Assembly: GCF_037975245.1 (NCBI RefSeq)
Contig: NC_092570.1
Span: 15,741,001-15,805,000 of the forward strand
Reading direction: 5' to 3'
Length of the DNA: 64,000 nucleotides
Source of the DNA: Apostichopus japonicus
Taxonomy: Eukaryota; Echinodermata; Holothuroidea; Aspidochirotida; Stichopodidae
Made by a program: the position numbers and the translations under genes. The notes beneath the pieces are model-generated. The model worked only from the letters and a program-made list of their open reading frames with translations. It had not been told where the DNA came from and made no database searches. Numbering within the stretch: position 1 is the first letter of the stretch; each line of letters opens with the position of its first letter. This document shows positions 34,901 through 47,000 of the stretch, piece by piece.

Positions 34901-37900
34901 AATATTCAATGGTCTGTTTTGAATCTCCTCAATGCAGGAGCATATCTCATGTGTAATGGCTGGTTCATATTCCAATACATATCAGAGTGATAGATGTAAA
35001 TGAAGCGAATATGGTGAAAACAATATGGTGAGAGCATGCCATGAAGATGTCTACTTACAATATATATTGTTTACATCTATCACCCCTAACATATATCAAG
35101 GAGGGTGAACAGGCGTTTATATCTCTTTGCCCTCTTGTTAATGGACGTAAAGGAGTTAATTCGGTGGATACCAGCTTATTGTTAAGCAGGAATTTTGACC
35201 AAAAACTTGGCAAAATAGGATAGAGACCAAAAGAAAAGTTTGCAAGATTAGGAAAAATATGATCGCTGGAAAGCTTGCATTCGGTTTGTGTTGTTCTTTT
35301 GACATGAAAATACTGAAATATTATTGATCAATTAACTTACTGGTCAGACTCTGGAGGTCAGAGGTTATCACCTTTTAATGCCAAATAGATGCAAATGATT
35401 GTGACCACCTTAGTTGGTAGAGAAATCTCCAGGGAGTGCTCCCTTGCCCCTCCCCCTCCCCCCTTGCCAAAAAGAAAATAGATTCTTTCATAGAAGATGG
35501 TGATATAAAAATCTAAAAAAACCTAATAGTAATTGAAAAGTAATAACCAGATTTGCAGTCCAAGGCGTTTGGCATCCCAGTCCTGTCATATTTCTGAGTC
35601 CACGTCCACGCTCCTGGCATTCAAAGTCCCGAGCCATAAGTAACTAAAAATAATTCTCTTTACCTGAAATTTCTTGTGTCTTTGTTTTTGTTTTCAGATA
35701 TAAAAACAGTTTTCACCATCCTCTTCTAGCTCCTCTGAAGAATTCTTGGACTCTGGAAACGGACATTATTCTTTCGCTCCTTCAAGCCAGGACTGCGATG
35801 AGTCATTGGCATTTCTTGCCGTCTCTTCTGAGATTACACGACGCACACACGAAGCTGGAGGTCTGGGGTTCTCCATTTAAGGCTAAAGAGGTTATATATT
35901 TACATTATCAGTAGATAGATAGATATTTATTCAGCCAATCGTATAAAAATACAATAAAATTGGTTGATAACAAGAGCTCAAAACATTACAAATTGTAAAC
36001 AACATATAAGACGAAAAATAATGTACATAGATATGAAAACGTGCTATAAAATGTACACAAATATGAAAATGTACTCACAATATAAAGATGAACAAAAATA
36101 TAAAATGTACCTACAAAATATTAAAGTGTACAAAAATACATAAATGCCCTCATATCCAATATAAAGTCTACAAAGTATGTAATTGTACATAAAATATTAA
36201 AATATTGGAGTATAAAATTATTTAACGGTTTTGATGCGCATTGAATATCTTCACAGCAGAAGGATAAAAACTGTCAGTAAATCTTTTAGAACCCCTAAAA
36301 GTATGCATTCTTTTGCCTGAGAGCAGGAACTTGAAATAATCAGTTGCTGGGTGGTAATCATCATTCAATATATTTTCAAAATAAAATAAAACTGTTAGCA
36401 AACTGCTTATCCACTAGAGAGCCTGTGTATTAGAATGTGTAAAATTAAGTTGGCCTGACGTTTCGATCCTAGCAGGATCTTCTTCAGAGGCTAAATGACA
36501 AGTAACAGTACAGAAGGGACAAAAACATGCACAGAGTACAGACAGGTTAATGAGCACTGTGCTCATTAACCTGTTTGTACTCTGTGCGTGTTTTTGTCCC
36601 TTCTGTACTGTTACTTGTCATTTAGCCTCTGAAGAAGATCCTGCTAGGATCGAAACGTCAGGCCAACTTACTTTTACACAATATATTTTCAACACGTTTT
36701 AATGTTCGCTCCTGGTAGAGTGAGTGAAGGGACGGTAGGCCTGTGCCAATGAGGCGCTCCGCGTTTCTTATGACAGATTTTTGTGTGTTTTGTACATTAG
36801 GTGAAATGACTGAATATTATTTGGAAGAAGTCTCTCTGGGGGCAAGGACCTAGGGGGGGGGGGGTGTGAGGAAGAACTGATTTTCAGCAAGACAAAGATA
36901 GTTTTGTACAGACTATATATCATCACAAACTGGTCAGAGGCTTCCAAAGAAAATCAAATTATGTTATATATTTATAAATATTGAAAATAAAAAATTTCAT
37001 AGTAATAATTTGTTTTAAGTAAGTGTAAATCATTTGAATAATTACATTAAATAATTATATGATGATGTAATGAGTTAAAATTGTTCACTAGATTTCATAC
37101 AAATGATTTACAATTTTCTCCTTTTTTCCCCTCTCATCAGCCAAAGAAGAAGCTCTCGGCTTACGTCTCCGTCAAGAATAACGTGATCCCATCATTAATG
37201 TGTTGGTTGATGAGGTTCTACCTCGCCCTTATATCAAAGGTACACTTACATTTAAAAACATAGATCTTGTAAGAATGCATTTTGTGTCTGTCTGTTTTCT
37301 GACTTCATATAAAAGGCGAAGAGCCCGAAGGTTCAATCTCAATGACGAACTAAGATGAACACATACTGTAGAAATACAGGTTCAACAGACAAGACCGAAG
37401 ATATTTACGCTTATTGGAACAATGAACAAGAGAAAGAAGCTGCTTGTAGATGGCCTGCTGGGGCTTAAAAGAATAGTCCAGGTCAAAATTTCATTTTGAT
37501 ACATGTTAAAGAGGAACATAATCTAAGCATTCTGGTGAAATTTGCATTCAATTCCTATATACTGTTTTTGAGATATTGACAGTTGAAGTTGCCAACTTTC
37601 TTACCAAAAGTGAACTTGGAGCAAACAGGTGTGATGTCATTGTTGCACATTAATAAATAATGTTTTGTTTTCCTTTAAAATTTATGTCTAATTTTAAACT
37701 CGACAATTGGATGCATCCATGATGTTAATGGACCATAGGTATTGGTATTTTATAAACTTCACATCCCCTTAAGACAAAACTAGTAACCCTATCCAATCCA
37801 AGGTCAAATCAATAGACTGAAAAATACAGAAAAACAAACATTATTTGTCAGTGTGCAACATTGACATCACACCTGTTTGCTTCAAGTTCACTTTTGGTAG

Positions 37901-40900
37901 AATATCAGATAACTTCAACTGTCAATATCTCAAAAACTGTACATAGATATTGAATGCAAATTTCACGAGAATGCTTAGATTATGTTCCTCTTTAACATAT
38001 CAAAACGACATTTTGACCTGGACTATTCTTTTAAATGGTTGTAGGCTGGTTGTGGATGGCCTGCTGGATCTTAATGGTTGCAGTCCGAGTTAAGCTGTGC
38101 AGTATAATTAAAAAGGAAGAGTTTGTCATAGTTATTGCTCTATGTGATGACTGACTTAGCCAAACAGCTAAGAAAAATCTTATTCCACGTGGGAGATATC
38201 ACAGTTTTTGTGTTTCTTCACACGCAAGGCTGAAGGCTTGATCAAGTCTAAATATGACATCCACGACCCACATGTAGCGCTCCATTGTTCTTACGTTTTT
38301 CTTTGAATTGTTCCAATGTTTAATTTCCTGTAACGGAGATGGGTATTTTTGCAAATGCTGAATGAACAATGTTGAAGTCCTTAACATGATAGCAACGATT
38401 TCAGTGTGGCCTTGAAAATGCGATAAGAATAACGAGTAACAGGTTTCAACTCCATACAGCACTGTGACATCACAGATTTCCAAAATGGCAGCCCTCAGAC
38501 GCCGGCATTCAAACTCGGACATATTCCAAACAGAGGCAGATTTATTTTTCTTTTAGCTGATTGGGAGAGTTGATCTTCACAAAGATCTCTGTCACATAAG
38601 CAGATGATGCCGGGTCTCTCCTTTAAGCTATGTAGAATAGATTCTCGGGCAAGTTTCATGGTACAGACTCACGCTTGAAAGCTATTTATCTTGCACGTAC
38701 CAGTGGGAATACTACTTGTACGCTTGCTGATAGATTTGGTGAAGTCAAGCAGCTCAGGGCGGTTTTTGTTCGACCCAGTCTAAATTGCCATCTAGGGTCG
38801 TTAGAACGCCTGCCTGCCATGTACTATTAAATGAAGGCATCAATTCCAGAAATCATGGTCACTTCACATACAGTCAGTCGATATCGAGCAATTAATATTT
38901 GTTAACGTCTTTTCATTGCCGTTTTCTCATTTCTGACAGTTCAGCTTCTACTTTCATGAAACTTTGAGCAAGCAATCACCTCCGGCAGACATCAAGTCAC
39001 ACTTATCCAATCTATCCATGGACTACTACAGCAAGTAAGTCTCTGACTTGTATATTTGGTCAATATATATATATTATCTTTGATTACGGAGCTTCTTGGT
39101 GGAGGAATGGGATGGGGGGGGAGAGGGGGAGTAACACAAATGTCAAGAAGGGAATTTTTGCTGAAAGATTATAATGCTCCATTTACTGTAAAAATGATTT
39201 ATATATATATATATATAAAAACATATTAATGCAATCACCTGTAGCCATCTGACAATACCCGTAATAATACTACATATTAATCTGTATTAATCATGTCATA
39301 ACTTGAAACCGTCTGTAATATCATCTATAAACCTGCCAATATATGTTAATCATAGATACGTAAAATCAGTCATTACCCGTAATCATATGTAACCATGAAT
39401 GTCTTCATTATCATGTTTGAAGTCTTACGCACATTCCCTTACCTTGACTCTCTCCCTCTCTCCAGGGTGGTCACATTCCAAAAGAAGACGGATGCAAATT
39501 ACATCATCCTGGTGTTCGATACTCACGGTTCACAGTACACGGGACATGGGTATCACTTTCCTGTCGGGTTTACAGAACCTCCCACAGGCTTGGACAGTTT
39601 TCCAGCCGTGTTTTCCTATCCAAGGGTAAGAACTGATGCTTTGGCCATGTACTTCATTGAAAGAGACAACTGTTTCATTTGAATACCTTCTATTTTATAT
39701 ACTTATCAATTTGTCAAAATTTCCATTTTTAATATTTGTTTTTTTTCAAATGCAGTGATCTTGTTGTTGTCTGCAGTAAGTGGTTATGGAAGGCTGTGTG
39801 TGCAATACTTAGAACATTGGCAGGCACTCTGTTTGGAACTGTTTGGCTATGTTTATAGTACTATTACTTTCCTGTATGTTGGCCACCCACACTGCTTGAC
39901 TGTGGTTATGGAAGGCTGTGTGTGCAATACTTAGAACATTGGCAGGCACTCTGTTTGGAACTGTTTGGCTATGTTTATAGTACTATTACTTTCCTGTATG
40001 TTGGCCACCCACACTGCTTGACTGACTGACACTCTGACTGAACTCGACCGTCCTGTCCTATATATTGATAGTCGTAAAGATCCCATTGTCTAACAACAGA
40101 CCTCCCCCTGCACACCACACCACTGATAAGTACACACAAGTGACACAATGACTGAATTCAGTCAATGTCCAGGGCTCGTTGAGGTCACATGCAAACTTAT
40201 TTTCCAGTGCTTGGTTACTTTTGTTGGGACTGGACTGTCTTCATTGTGAACCCTGGCACTTTCGACTCCCAGTCGGAGCCAAACGCTGCAGGTTCAGTTT
40301 CTCCTGACTGAGGTCGACGTGACCTTAAAGAATCGATCGGTTGTAGTCTTAATTACAAGCACACTGCCTGAGGCTTCAGAAGCAGATTCATAATTCCATG
40401 ATACGTTCGTGTTGTGGTAGCTTGAAGATTCATAATTACAACCACATGTTCCTGTTGTAGTAGCTTGAAGATTCATAATTCCAACAACACGTTCCTGTTG
40501 TAGTACCTTGAAGATTCATAATTCCAACGACACGTTCCTGTTGTAGTACCTTGAAGATTCATAATTCCAACGACACGTTCCTGTTGTAGTAGCTTGAAGA
40601 TTCATAATTTCAATGATACGTTCCTGTTGTAGTAGCTTGAAGATTCATAATTCCAATGACAAGTTCTTGTTGTTGAAGCTTGAAGATTCATAATTCCAAC
40701 AACACGTTTCTGACATGTGATACATACACAAAGGCTGTATTGCATGTATCAATTTCATTCCATTTCCATTCACCTGTGTTGATATTTGTTCTCCATGTAT
40801 CATGTTTGTTGACAATAATTTGTATCAAGTAAAAGGGAGGCCACACTTGACACAACTTGACTATGGGTTCATCTCTCTTCCATCTCTGTAGGATAAACCG

Positions 40901-43900
40901 ATTCACCTTTGGCCTAACGTTGTGATGCTTCTCAGTGAATCTTCAGGCGGAAATGTCGAACGACCGACTTATTGCTACGATATGGTGAGTTGTTCTTGGG
41001 TGCGAGGATATCCGGAGCTGTGCAGCTGTCTCCGGATAGGGTGGTGAAACTGGATCCGTGGTTGGATCCACATTAAGGTTGAGTTGAGGCATTGCACAGA
41101 CTCAGGAGGGTTGAACTTGGAAGTTTCAACATTGGTTTTGTTAAATGAAACATTTAAAGCCATTACAAATGAAAACTGTTTCAAAAGTCAGCTACTCATT
41201 TTAGCACTGTATTACAAAAGAAAGTAGGTAGGTGAATAGTTATGGTCGGTAGCATATTCTATTTGGAGAAAGGTGGTACAGTAGTCGTGGCCAGGGGAGG
41301 GTTTGTAAGTCAGAGCGGTTGCCCCTCCCTTTTACTAGGAAGAAAGTGCTGTTGAATGGTACCTACATGAAAATGACCATACCAGATTTGAAGTAAAGAG
41401 CTTCATCTAAATAAAACATCAGATAAAGGACATTGATACTGTTGACAATTTTCCTGTCTGGGCTTAAATTGGAATGATGACTCAGAAGTTATAATTACCA
41501 TGGAGAGAGTTATTCCATTGTATTTGTATTTATCACCGTTATGCCGTATGTCAGAATGATCTAAATATCTGGACACTTTTGAAATACTCCTGTGGAGGAA
41601 CATATCCTGGGGGGGGGGGATGGGGGAACCTGGACGTTAGTTAAACCAAGTGATACTGTCTGGGCGGCCGGGCGGCCCCTGGATGAACTCTTTGCTGTTT
41701 ACAAAATCGTGTGGTATTAGATATAATTGTCAATTGACCTTGCATCAATTTCGTTTGCAACAGAAACTGGAAATAATTGCCATATGTGGACTTTTGATCT
41801 GTGACAACTTCTTCTGCACTGACTGAAGTGGAAGTCAAGTATGCTACACAGAGTATGTGACTGTTTATCTCGATAACGTTTATTAAGTCTATAAAATTAC
41901 TCTAGTGAAGGCTCTTATACATCGACATTATTGAAGTTGACAACTATCAACTTAAGATTTGTAAAGGAAAAGAAGAAGAAAAAGCGGGAAGAAATGGGTC
42001 CTGGATGACATAGTGTTTCCTAGGGCCCGACCAGCTCCTCCACGCTACTGAATGCATCAAGCACCCCTTCTTTATTAAATTTTTATGTTTGTTCTCATTT
42101 TTTACCCCCTCCCAGCAACAACAGATCACATATTTCATCATCAAGGTGGACATCAAAATGAGCCTGCTTCTCGTCTTTGAAGCCAAGAAGTCAGAAAAGG
42201 ACACGAACATCAGTAACTTCCTGCAAGGTACGGAAATAAAATTAAAGAACCGTTCCTCAATGGGCTAACGCTCCACAGTTGTCGAGATCTCGTGATATTG
42301 GAAGCCCATTTTGGAAAGCACAAAATCCCCGGGGAATGCAAGCACTGCAGAGATGATACCAGTGCCAGTTTTGATGGAAAGTTTACGAGTAGTAGTTTAT
42401 AGGGAAACTATTGGAAGAAAATCTTTAAAGATCTGAAAATTAGTTTGAAACGTTAACTTGTCTGAAGACCGATCGGATCTGCTTATTCTCTCAGCCGTCA
42501 AGTAATTCTGATCAAGAGTTGAAGTTTGCGACGATGTTTTGACAATTTTCAGCGTATAAGGGGATGCAAACTTGGACTGTTTAGGTCACAGCCAGTGACA
42601 CGGATTGATACACAGAGGGAAGTGAACTGAATGGGGGCAAGAAGGGTGGGTGATTGGTCTTGTTCGTGGACCAGTGTTTATAGTCTGTAGCTACTGGTGT
42701 GTCTTCAGATTCATATGTTTAGAAAATTTTAAAAAATTAGAAAAGAAATAAAATAACAACAAATACCTCTAGAAAGCTTGCAAGAACTTCATAAACAAAT
42801 GGATCAGACTTCATGAGTGTAAGGAAATGCATTGCTTTAATGAAGGTCAAAGGGCACTTGAGATTAACATAGTTCAAAGTCTTACCAGCTCATACATACA
42901 ATAAACTTCAAAAGTAAACCATGTATGAAATTTACACTTAATTTGAAGTGTGTGGAGGTCAAAGGTCCTTTGAGGGGTCAAAACTTCAAATGTTGAGTGC
43001 ACTGTTACAGTGAATGTTATCATATCAAACTTGTGGTCAATTTGATTCAGTTTGGCATTCTATACAAATGCATGTGTTTAGCAGAAACAGTTGGCAAATT
43101 GATTGCTTTCTATTTTCTTGATCTTAAAATGCGCTTTTGACTCTTACACTACACACATTCCAAGGTCAGTTAAGAAATTTTTGTATGTAATAATACAGTG
43201 TTTTTTTTATATATTTTTTAAAATATAATTCTCCATGTATCTTCCATATTTCGTTATAAGGGGGGGGGGGGGAAGGTTGGTTGGTGGCTAGCCGGCAGAA
43301 TCCTTTGAGAGCAGTAACCCAACCAGGGCTTGAACCGAGCCAATCAGGAATCTCCAATCACTGATGGAGCTACCAATTACACCATTTTGGTTCCCAATTA
43401 ATAAAATTTGTTTCTTACCTTTATACTTCCACCTGTTCCAAAGAACAGAAAATTAAAAGGCTCTAGTTGGGCTTGAACCGGAGACTTGGAGCTTGTCTGA
43501 CTCTTTGTTACAGATCACTAACCACTGCGCCACTTGAACTTTTGAGAAATAATGCTCGTTTGTAATATTTAAACTTCAGAATGGAAGGGTGAAAAGGGCA
43601 GAAAATTAAAATGCTCTGGTTGGACTTGAACCGGAGATATGGAGCTTGTCTGACTCTTTCTGTTCCAGGGCACTAACCACTGCGCCACTTGACACGTTTC
43701 TAAGTAATGCTTGTTTCTAATATTTAAATTTGAGGATAGAAAGGTGAAAAGAGCAGAAAATCAAAATGTTCTAGTTGGACTTGAACTGGAGACTTGGGGC
43801 TTGTCTTTCCTTTTTTTCATGGTTTCCTTCATTTTTCAACGACGACAAATTTTTTGATTAATTAACTTAGATTTATCAAGAAAAGAGCTCTTTAATTTTT

Positions 43901-44098
43901 TTTCTTTTTAGCAGTTGTTAACATGGTATATGTCACCATAGGGGAAATTGTTAATGAAAACGTATCATGAATGTGAAGGCTGTGAAACTTTTAGTCTGTT
44001 TCTTTAGCCTTTGTTTCTTTGGTCCTCTTGCAGATATGGCTTCCTGTCTCAGAGGAACAAGGCTTTTATCTAATTTGAGGCAGGGTTCGAAGAATTGA
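28906..44098 (+). CDS. KICS2: KICSTOR complex subunit KICS2 (C12orf66 orthologue), 443 aa, 11 exons
   Basis: Exons: 28906-29034, 31145-31282, 33334-33503, 34218-34295, 35698-35890, 37141-37239, 38940-39034, 39466-39625, 40892-40984, 42116-42227, 44034-44098. Phases match at all ten junctions and the sum is 1332 bp with TGA; human KICS2 is about 445 aa. Family landmarks in order are LAIAEKSYLALTFLEQK, LVSHIAEQLAQFVKARQEM, SFHHPLLAPL, WHFLPSLLRLHDAHTKLEVW, FSFYFHETLSKQ, GHGYHFP, LDSFPAVFSYPRDKPIHLWP and LLLVFEAKKSEKDTNISNFL. KICS2 joins KPTN, ITFG2 and SZT2 in KICSTOR, which tethers GATOR1 to lysosomes and restrains mTORC1 when nutrients are low. The start is the first in-frame ATG (context AAATGG). 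Intron 3 looks U12-type. The short final exon was found by its match to the family's C-terminal tail and is the least certain part, with exon 4's acceptor. Confidence 0.88.
29815..29990 (+). mobile_element. LINE ORF2 C-terminal remnant
   Basis: The frame reads NGFYNGVQG ... FFESRGRIGTQWNALPPDL ... SAPNTASFKLML then stop. It has the W-N-x-L-P and S-F-K-x-x-L spacing of non-LTR retrotransposon C-termini. A short 3' tail with CCAAGACCAAGACC repeats follows at about 30045. It is 5'-truncated and lies in KICS2 intron 1. Confidence 0.5.
31595..32890. repeat. 1.3-kb minisatellite of TGACTATGGAA / TGACTCTTAA units
   Basis: More than one hundred 10-12-bp units, mainly AATGACTATGG and AATGACTCTTA, are arranged in shifting higher-order pairs. 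TGACC, TGACAATGG and CTGTAATGAC variants are frequent. The array fills most of KICS2 intron 2. The irregular unit length rules out a CRISPR-like or coding explanation. Confidence 0.95.
33504..34217 (+). other. KICS2: Probable U12-type (minor spliceosome) intron of KICS2
   Basis: The donor is GTATCCTTAA, a full match to the U12 5' splice-site core (RTATCCTT). A branch-site-like TTTCTTGATC lies at 34185-34194, 25 bases before the acceptor CAACAG. This junction keeps the frame and yields the expected F-Y after ...EMMD. No U2-type donor in the neighbourhood does the same. The branch motif deviates from consensus, so the class is likely rather than certain. Confidence 0.6.
36380..36678. mobile_element. 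Penelope-like palindromic insertion with 14-bp target duplication
   Basis: CAATATATTTTCAA is present at 36366-36379 and 36679-36692, flanking a 299-bp insertion that splits the LINE frame. The insertion begins with A-rich AATAAAATAAAA and then holds two nearly perfect inverted arms of about 120 bp (about 36437-36558 and 36560-36679) meeting with almost no loop. Each arm carries CTGAAGA-stem-GAAACGTC, a hammerhead-like core common in Penelope-like retroelements. Confidence 0.6.
36625..36663 (+). ncRNA. Hammerhead-ribozyme-like motif
   Basis: Read 5'-3': GCCT (stem I), CTGAAGA (core, CUGANGA), stem II GATCC-TGCTA-GGATC, GAAA, CGTC (cleavage triplet GTC), AGGC (stem I partner). One extra A sits between the core and stem II. 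Stem III would be the self-complementary ACGT, so only a dimeric form could fold. A mirrored copy is on the minus strand of the left arm (about 36453-36491). Activity is uncertain. Confidence 0.4.
37469..38030. mobile_element. 562-bp MITE with about 195-bp inverted repeats and TTAA flanks
   Basis: The left arm starts AAGAATAGTCCAGGTCAAAA and the right arm ends GACCTGGACTATTCTT. Pairing continues for nearly 200 bases through GAGGAACATAATCTAAGCAT, AGTGAACTTG and CAGGTGTGATGTCA. TTAA flanks both ends (37465-37468 and 38031-38034), as for Kolobok or piggyBac families. It is in KICS2 intron 6. Confidence 0.8.
38150..38600. repeat. Inverted-repeat element related to 53985-54490
   Basis: The ends around AGCCAAACAGCTAAGAAAAA (38158) and TTCTTTTAGCTGATTGGGAG (38548) are inverted relatives. 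The interior CTTGATCAAGTCTAAATATGACAT matches the minus strand of the MCT-intron copy. The 107-codon frame across it (38199-38522) is not supported as a gene. Confidence 0.45.
39781..40022. repeat. Near-exact 122-bp tandem duplication
   Basis: TGGTTATGGAAGGCTGTGTG begins at 39781 and again at 39903, and both copies run to GCCACCCACACTGCTTGACT without visible mismatch. It is in KICS2 intron 8. Confidence 0.85.
40385..40710. repeat. Minisatellite, about 41-bp unit, 7 to 8 copies
   Basis: The unit is GTTCCTGTTGTAGTAGCTTG followed by AAGATTCATAATTCCAACGACAC. Copies differ at a few positions (ACC for AGC, AATGATAC for AACGACAC). It is in KICS2 intron 8, less than 200 bp upstream of exon 9's acceptor. 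Confidence 0.9.
43440..43830 (-). repeat. Three tandem tRNA-like (SINE) units
   Basis: On the minus strand each unit reads AGTGGCGCAGTGGTTAGTG, AGAGTCAGACAAGCTCC, CCGGTTCAAGTCCAAC (B-box), GAGCATTTTAATTTTCTG, at a spacing of about 165 bp. The same family occurs in opposite orientation in the neighbouring MCT gene. The array lies in the last intron of KICS2. Confidence 0.65.
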
Positions 44099-47000
44099 TG
44101 AAGAAGACTACCGACCAGTCCGGGAAAAATGTGCATCTAGTTTTTGAGGCAGGGTTTGTTGAACGACCGACGTCGGAGGGAATTTTTTTGACCGTCTGCG
44201 GACCAGTTTGAAAGACCGACGTAGAAGAAAGTGTTCCATCTAGTTCAATGGAGATCTGAAAGAACCTCATAGAGTTAGATCTAGTATTCTAGTCTGTGAG
44301 GCAGGGTGAAGAACTAATTTAAGGTTTGAAGAATTGGCCTTGAATGTAGTGTTTTGGCTTATTATGGTTGATAAAGTTTTAAGAGCTGATATTAAAAGGG
44401 TTTCTTATTTAGCTTCAGACGAGAGTTTCCCTTTCCGAGAGATGGCTGTAAAACGGTGGGAGTGACAGAGGATGAGATTGCAAGTAGTTTAACAATCGAT
44501 GTGGAAGAATGGTGTAGAGTTTAACCTGCATCTACTTGTTGGCAGGGATAAGAACTCATTTTTGGCAAGTTTTGCCTTTCCAAGAAGGGGTTTTGAAGAA
44601 TGAATGAATGAAGAAATTTTTTAAGTAGCATAAGAAATGGGGGAAAGAATTGCTGATGGAGAGAATATAGTCTCTGATTTAGTTTAATGCAGATTGTAAG
44701 AGAACTAAAGAGAGTTTTTACTGTCAGAGAAAATGTTTGAATTTGAGTTAGGAGGGATTTCATCTACCGTGATTGCTGGAAGAACTGTTTAGTGGACACA
44801 CCTAAACAGACACACAGAACTCATTCTTGTGAAGATTTTTGCTGCTCAGTCTGAAAAAGGATTTAGAAGAGAAATAGTAGTTTGATATTTATCCATTTCT
44901 TTTAAGAAATAAAGAGCGTGGTCTTGTTCAAGAGTATCAGCATTAAAGTTAATAAATTAAATATGTCCAAAAGTCAATGGATTGAAATTATCGTACTGAA
45001 CTGAGGTGACCCTTGACCCATTCTGCCCAAAACTTCAAAGGAGAAAGGTTAAAAGAAATAGGAAAATTATTGGGCTATTAAAGAGAACCTAGTTCCAGAT
45101 TTCTCCTTTAAACAGATCTAACCATTTCTCTGACCAGCCTCCTTCTTTTGAGTAAATGCTCAGGATTGAGGAAGCGGGGAATGTTATCATAATAAAGGCA
45201 AGTTCTATTTTTGTAAGAAAATATTCATTAATAAAATAATGAAATGTGTACAGCTTTTCCCCTTTTTCATAATATTTTCTTTTTATTTCTTTCAATCAAT
45301 TTATGTTTTCATGTGATACAAGCACTTGTTGCCTACAGGAAGACACAAAATCTATTTTTGTTTTCTCCTTTAGAAACTAAAATAACAGATATAACTACTA
45401 TCAGTCCAGTCTACAGAAATTAAACAATGAAACTTAAATTGAGAAAACAAGAAATTGTTAGTTGAAGAATGAAATATTGTTGGGCAATTAAACATCCAAG
45501 ACTTATCAATCTTTCCTAATTAGGGCACATAATAAAAATAAATTGATTTTCCTGTTTCAAACAGCAAGTAGCTAGGGCCTACATCTCAGCCAGTTTGTTT
45601 AATATACGTAGCTGAAAGGACTTATTTTCTTCAATTAATTACGAAAGTATAACAAACAACGGCTTAAAATTAACCAAGGCCTGGGCTTCAAAGAACACAT
45701 CAAATGAGTATCAGGATAGCATTCTATACCTTCCTACATATTAAAGAATATTATGAGCAACAAATGAACAATTTTTATTAAGTTAAGTAGTCATTGTGAA
45801 TGTTCAATATTTCATCAGCCAACCTGGTTGTTTTAATTAAAGTAGTACTGAATAGCTGGGCATAGCTTTCTCAAAGTTAAGCCTCTCTTCATAAATATAG
45901 CTACATAGTACAGCAGCAATTTGACCAATGTGGGGGGGCCTCTATGCAAACTTCTGTAGATGCAAAACTGCACACATGTGTTCTTAGATAACTACTGTAA
46001 CTAGAACCTCAAGACATAATGATGAGAAGACAGCGTTGTCCCTATCAGGATAATTACACTTCCCCCATCCCCTTCCCCACTATGAAATTCTAGTTGGAAC
46101 TAATGCTTTTGTAAGGCACATTGGGATACGATCTAGTTGGTTTTCAATCATGCTGTTTACCAATTGAGAATGAACTCTGTAGAACTGCAGAGCCAAAGTT
46201 ACGAACATCAAGGTGGTCCTACATATTCTATAATTTATCTGCAAAACAACTGTCCATTTTGTGACAGGTTCAGCCTCTTAAAGCCACACATACACACACC
46301 AACTTGATTGCAAAAGCTGCTCGCCTGCCTAAGGCAAGTAACCTCAACCTGTGGCATCTTTAAATGCAAGGCTCACAAAAAAACAGTTTCTGAAACTGGA
46401 TGGCAGATACATAAGAAACCTCCCTATAAATTGGAGATTTAGACCAAAAATATTTAAAACAAAAAGAAGAAGCAAGAAAAAAAGAAGCTTAGTATTTCAA
46501 AGTAGAGTCTTTTGATCCGTATGATATTGCTCAGCCATGGAATCTCTTAAAAAGAAAGAACAAATTAAATAAATTTAATGTTTACACATGTTAACACATG
46601 TTTACTGGATGGCAGATTCAAAAGGCATTGTATTGTATACTGGAGGTTTAGAACCACAAAAAAAAAAAATTGAATGTAGAAAAAAAGAAGTTAATTACTT
46701 CAAAGTCAAATCTTTAGATAGTAACTTGATAAGGCTCAGCAGTGAGCTGCAAAATTTCTTAAAAAGGAAGAAAAATAGAAATAAAGTAGACAAATAGAAA
46801 ATAAAACTGAAATAAAATTCACAGAAATAAATTTAGCAGTGTGCAACTCTCCTTATATGTTCTGTTTGTTAAATATCTTTTTGAGATGAAATATAAAAGT
46901 AATATCGAAGATGTCCAAGCTATGGCACTTTGAAATCACGCAAACAAACACATCCCCCACACCCTTCCAAAGGAAGGAAAAATTAAGTCTGGTTGTCGTT

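Larger units (their letters stand above)
35908..36815 (-). mobile_element. LINE (CR1/L2-like) 3' end, 5'-truncated, with an insertion
   Basis: On the minus strand a frame reads KSVIRNAERLIGTGLPSLH ... LKRVENIL. After the 299-bp insertion it resumes as NDDYHPATDYFKFLLSGKR ... SKRFTDSFYPSAVKIFNAH, ending at 36222. This matches the C-terminal pattern (AERxxG, LLPSGR, DSFxPxAV) of CR1/L2-type LINEs. The 3' untranslated part runs to an ATCT-rich tail near 35908. It lies in KICS2 intron 5. Confidence 0.65.

Noticed and set aside
38199-38522. 107-codon minus frame in KICS2 intron 6
   Set aside because: It lies within an inverted-repeat element whose relative in the MCT intron does not preserve the frame.
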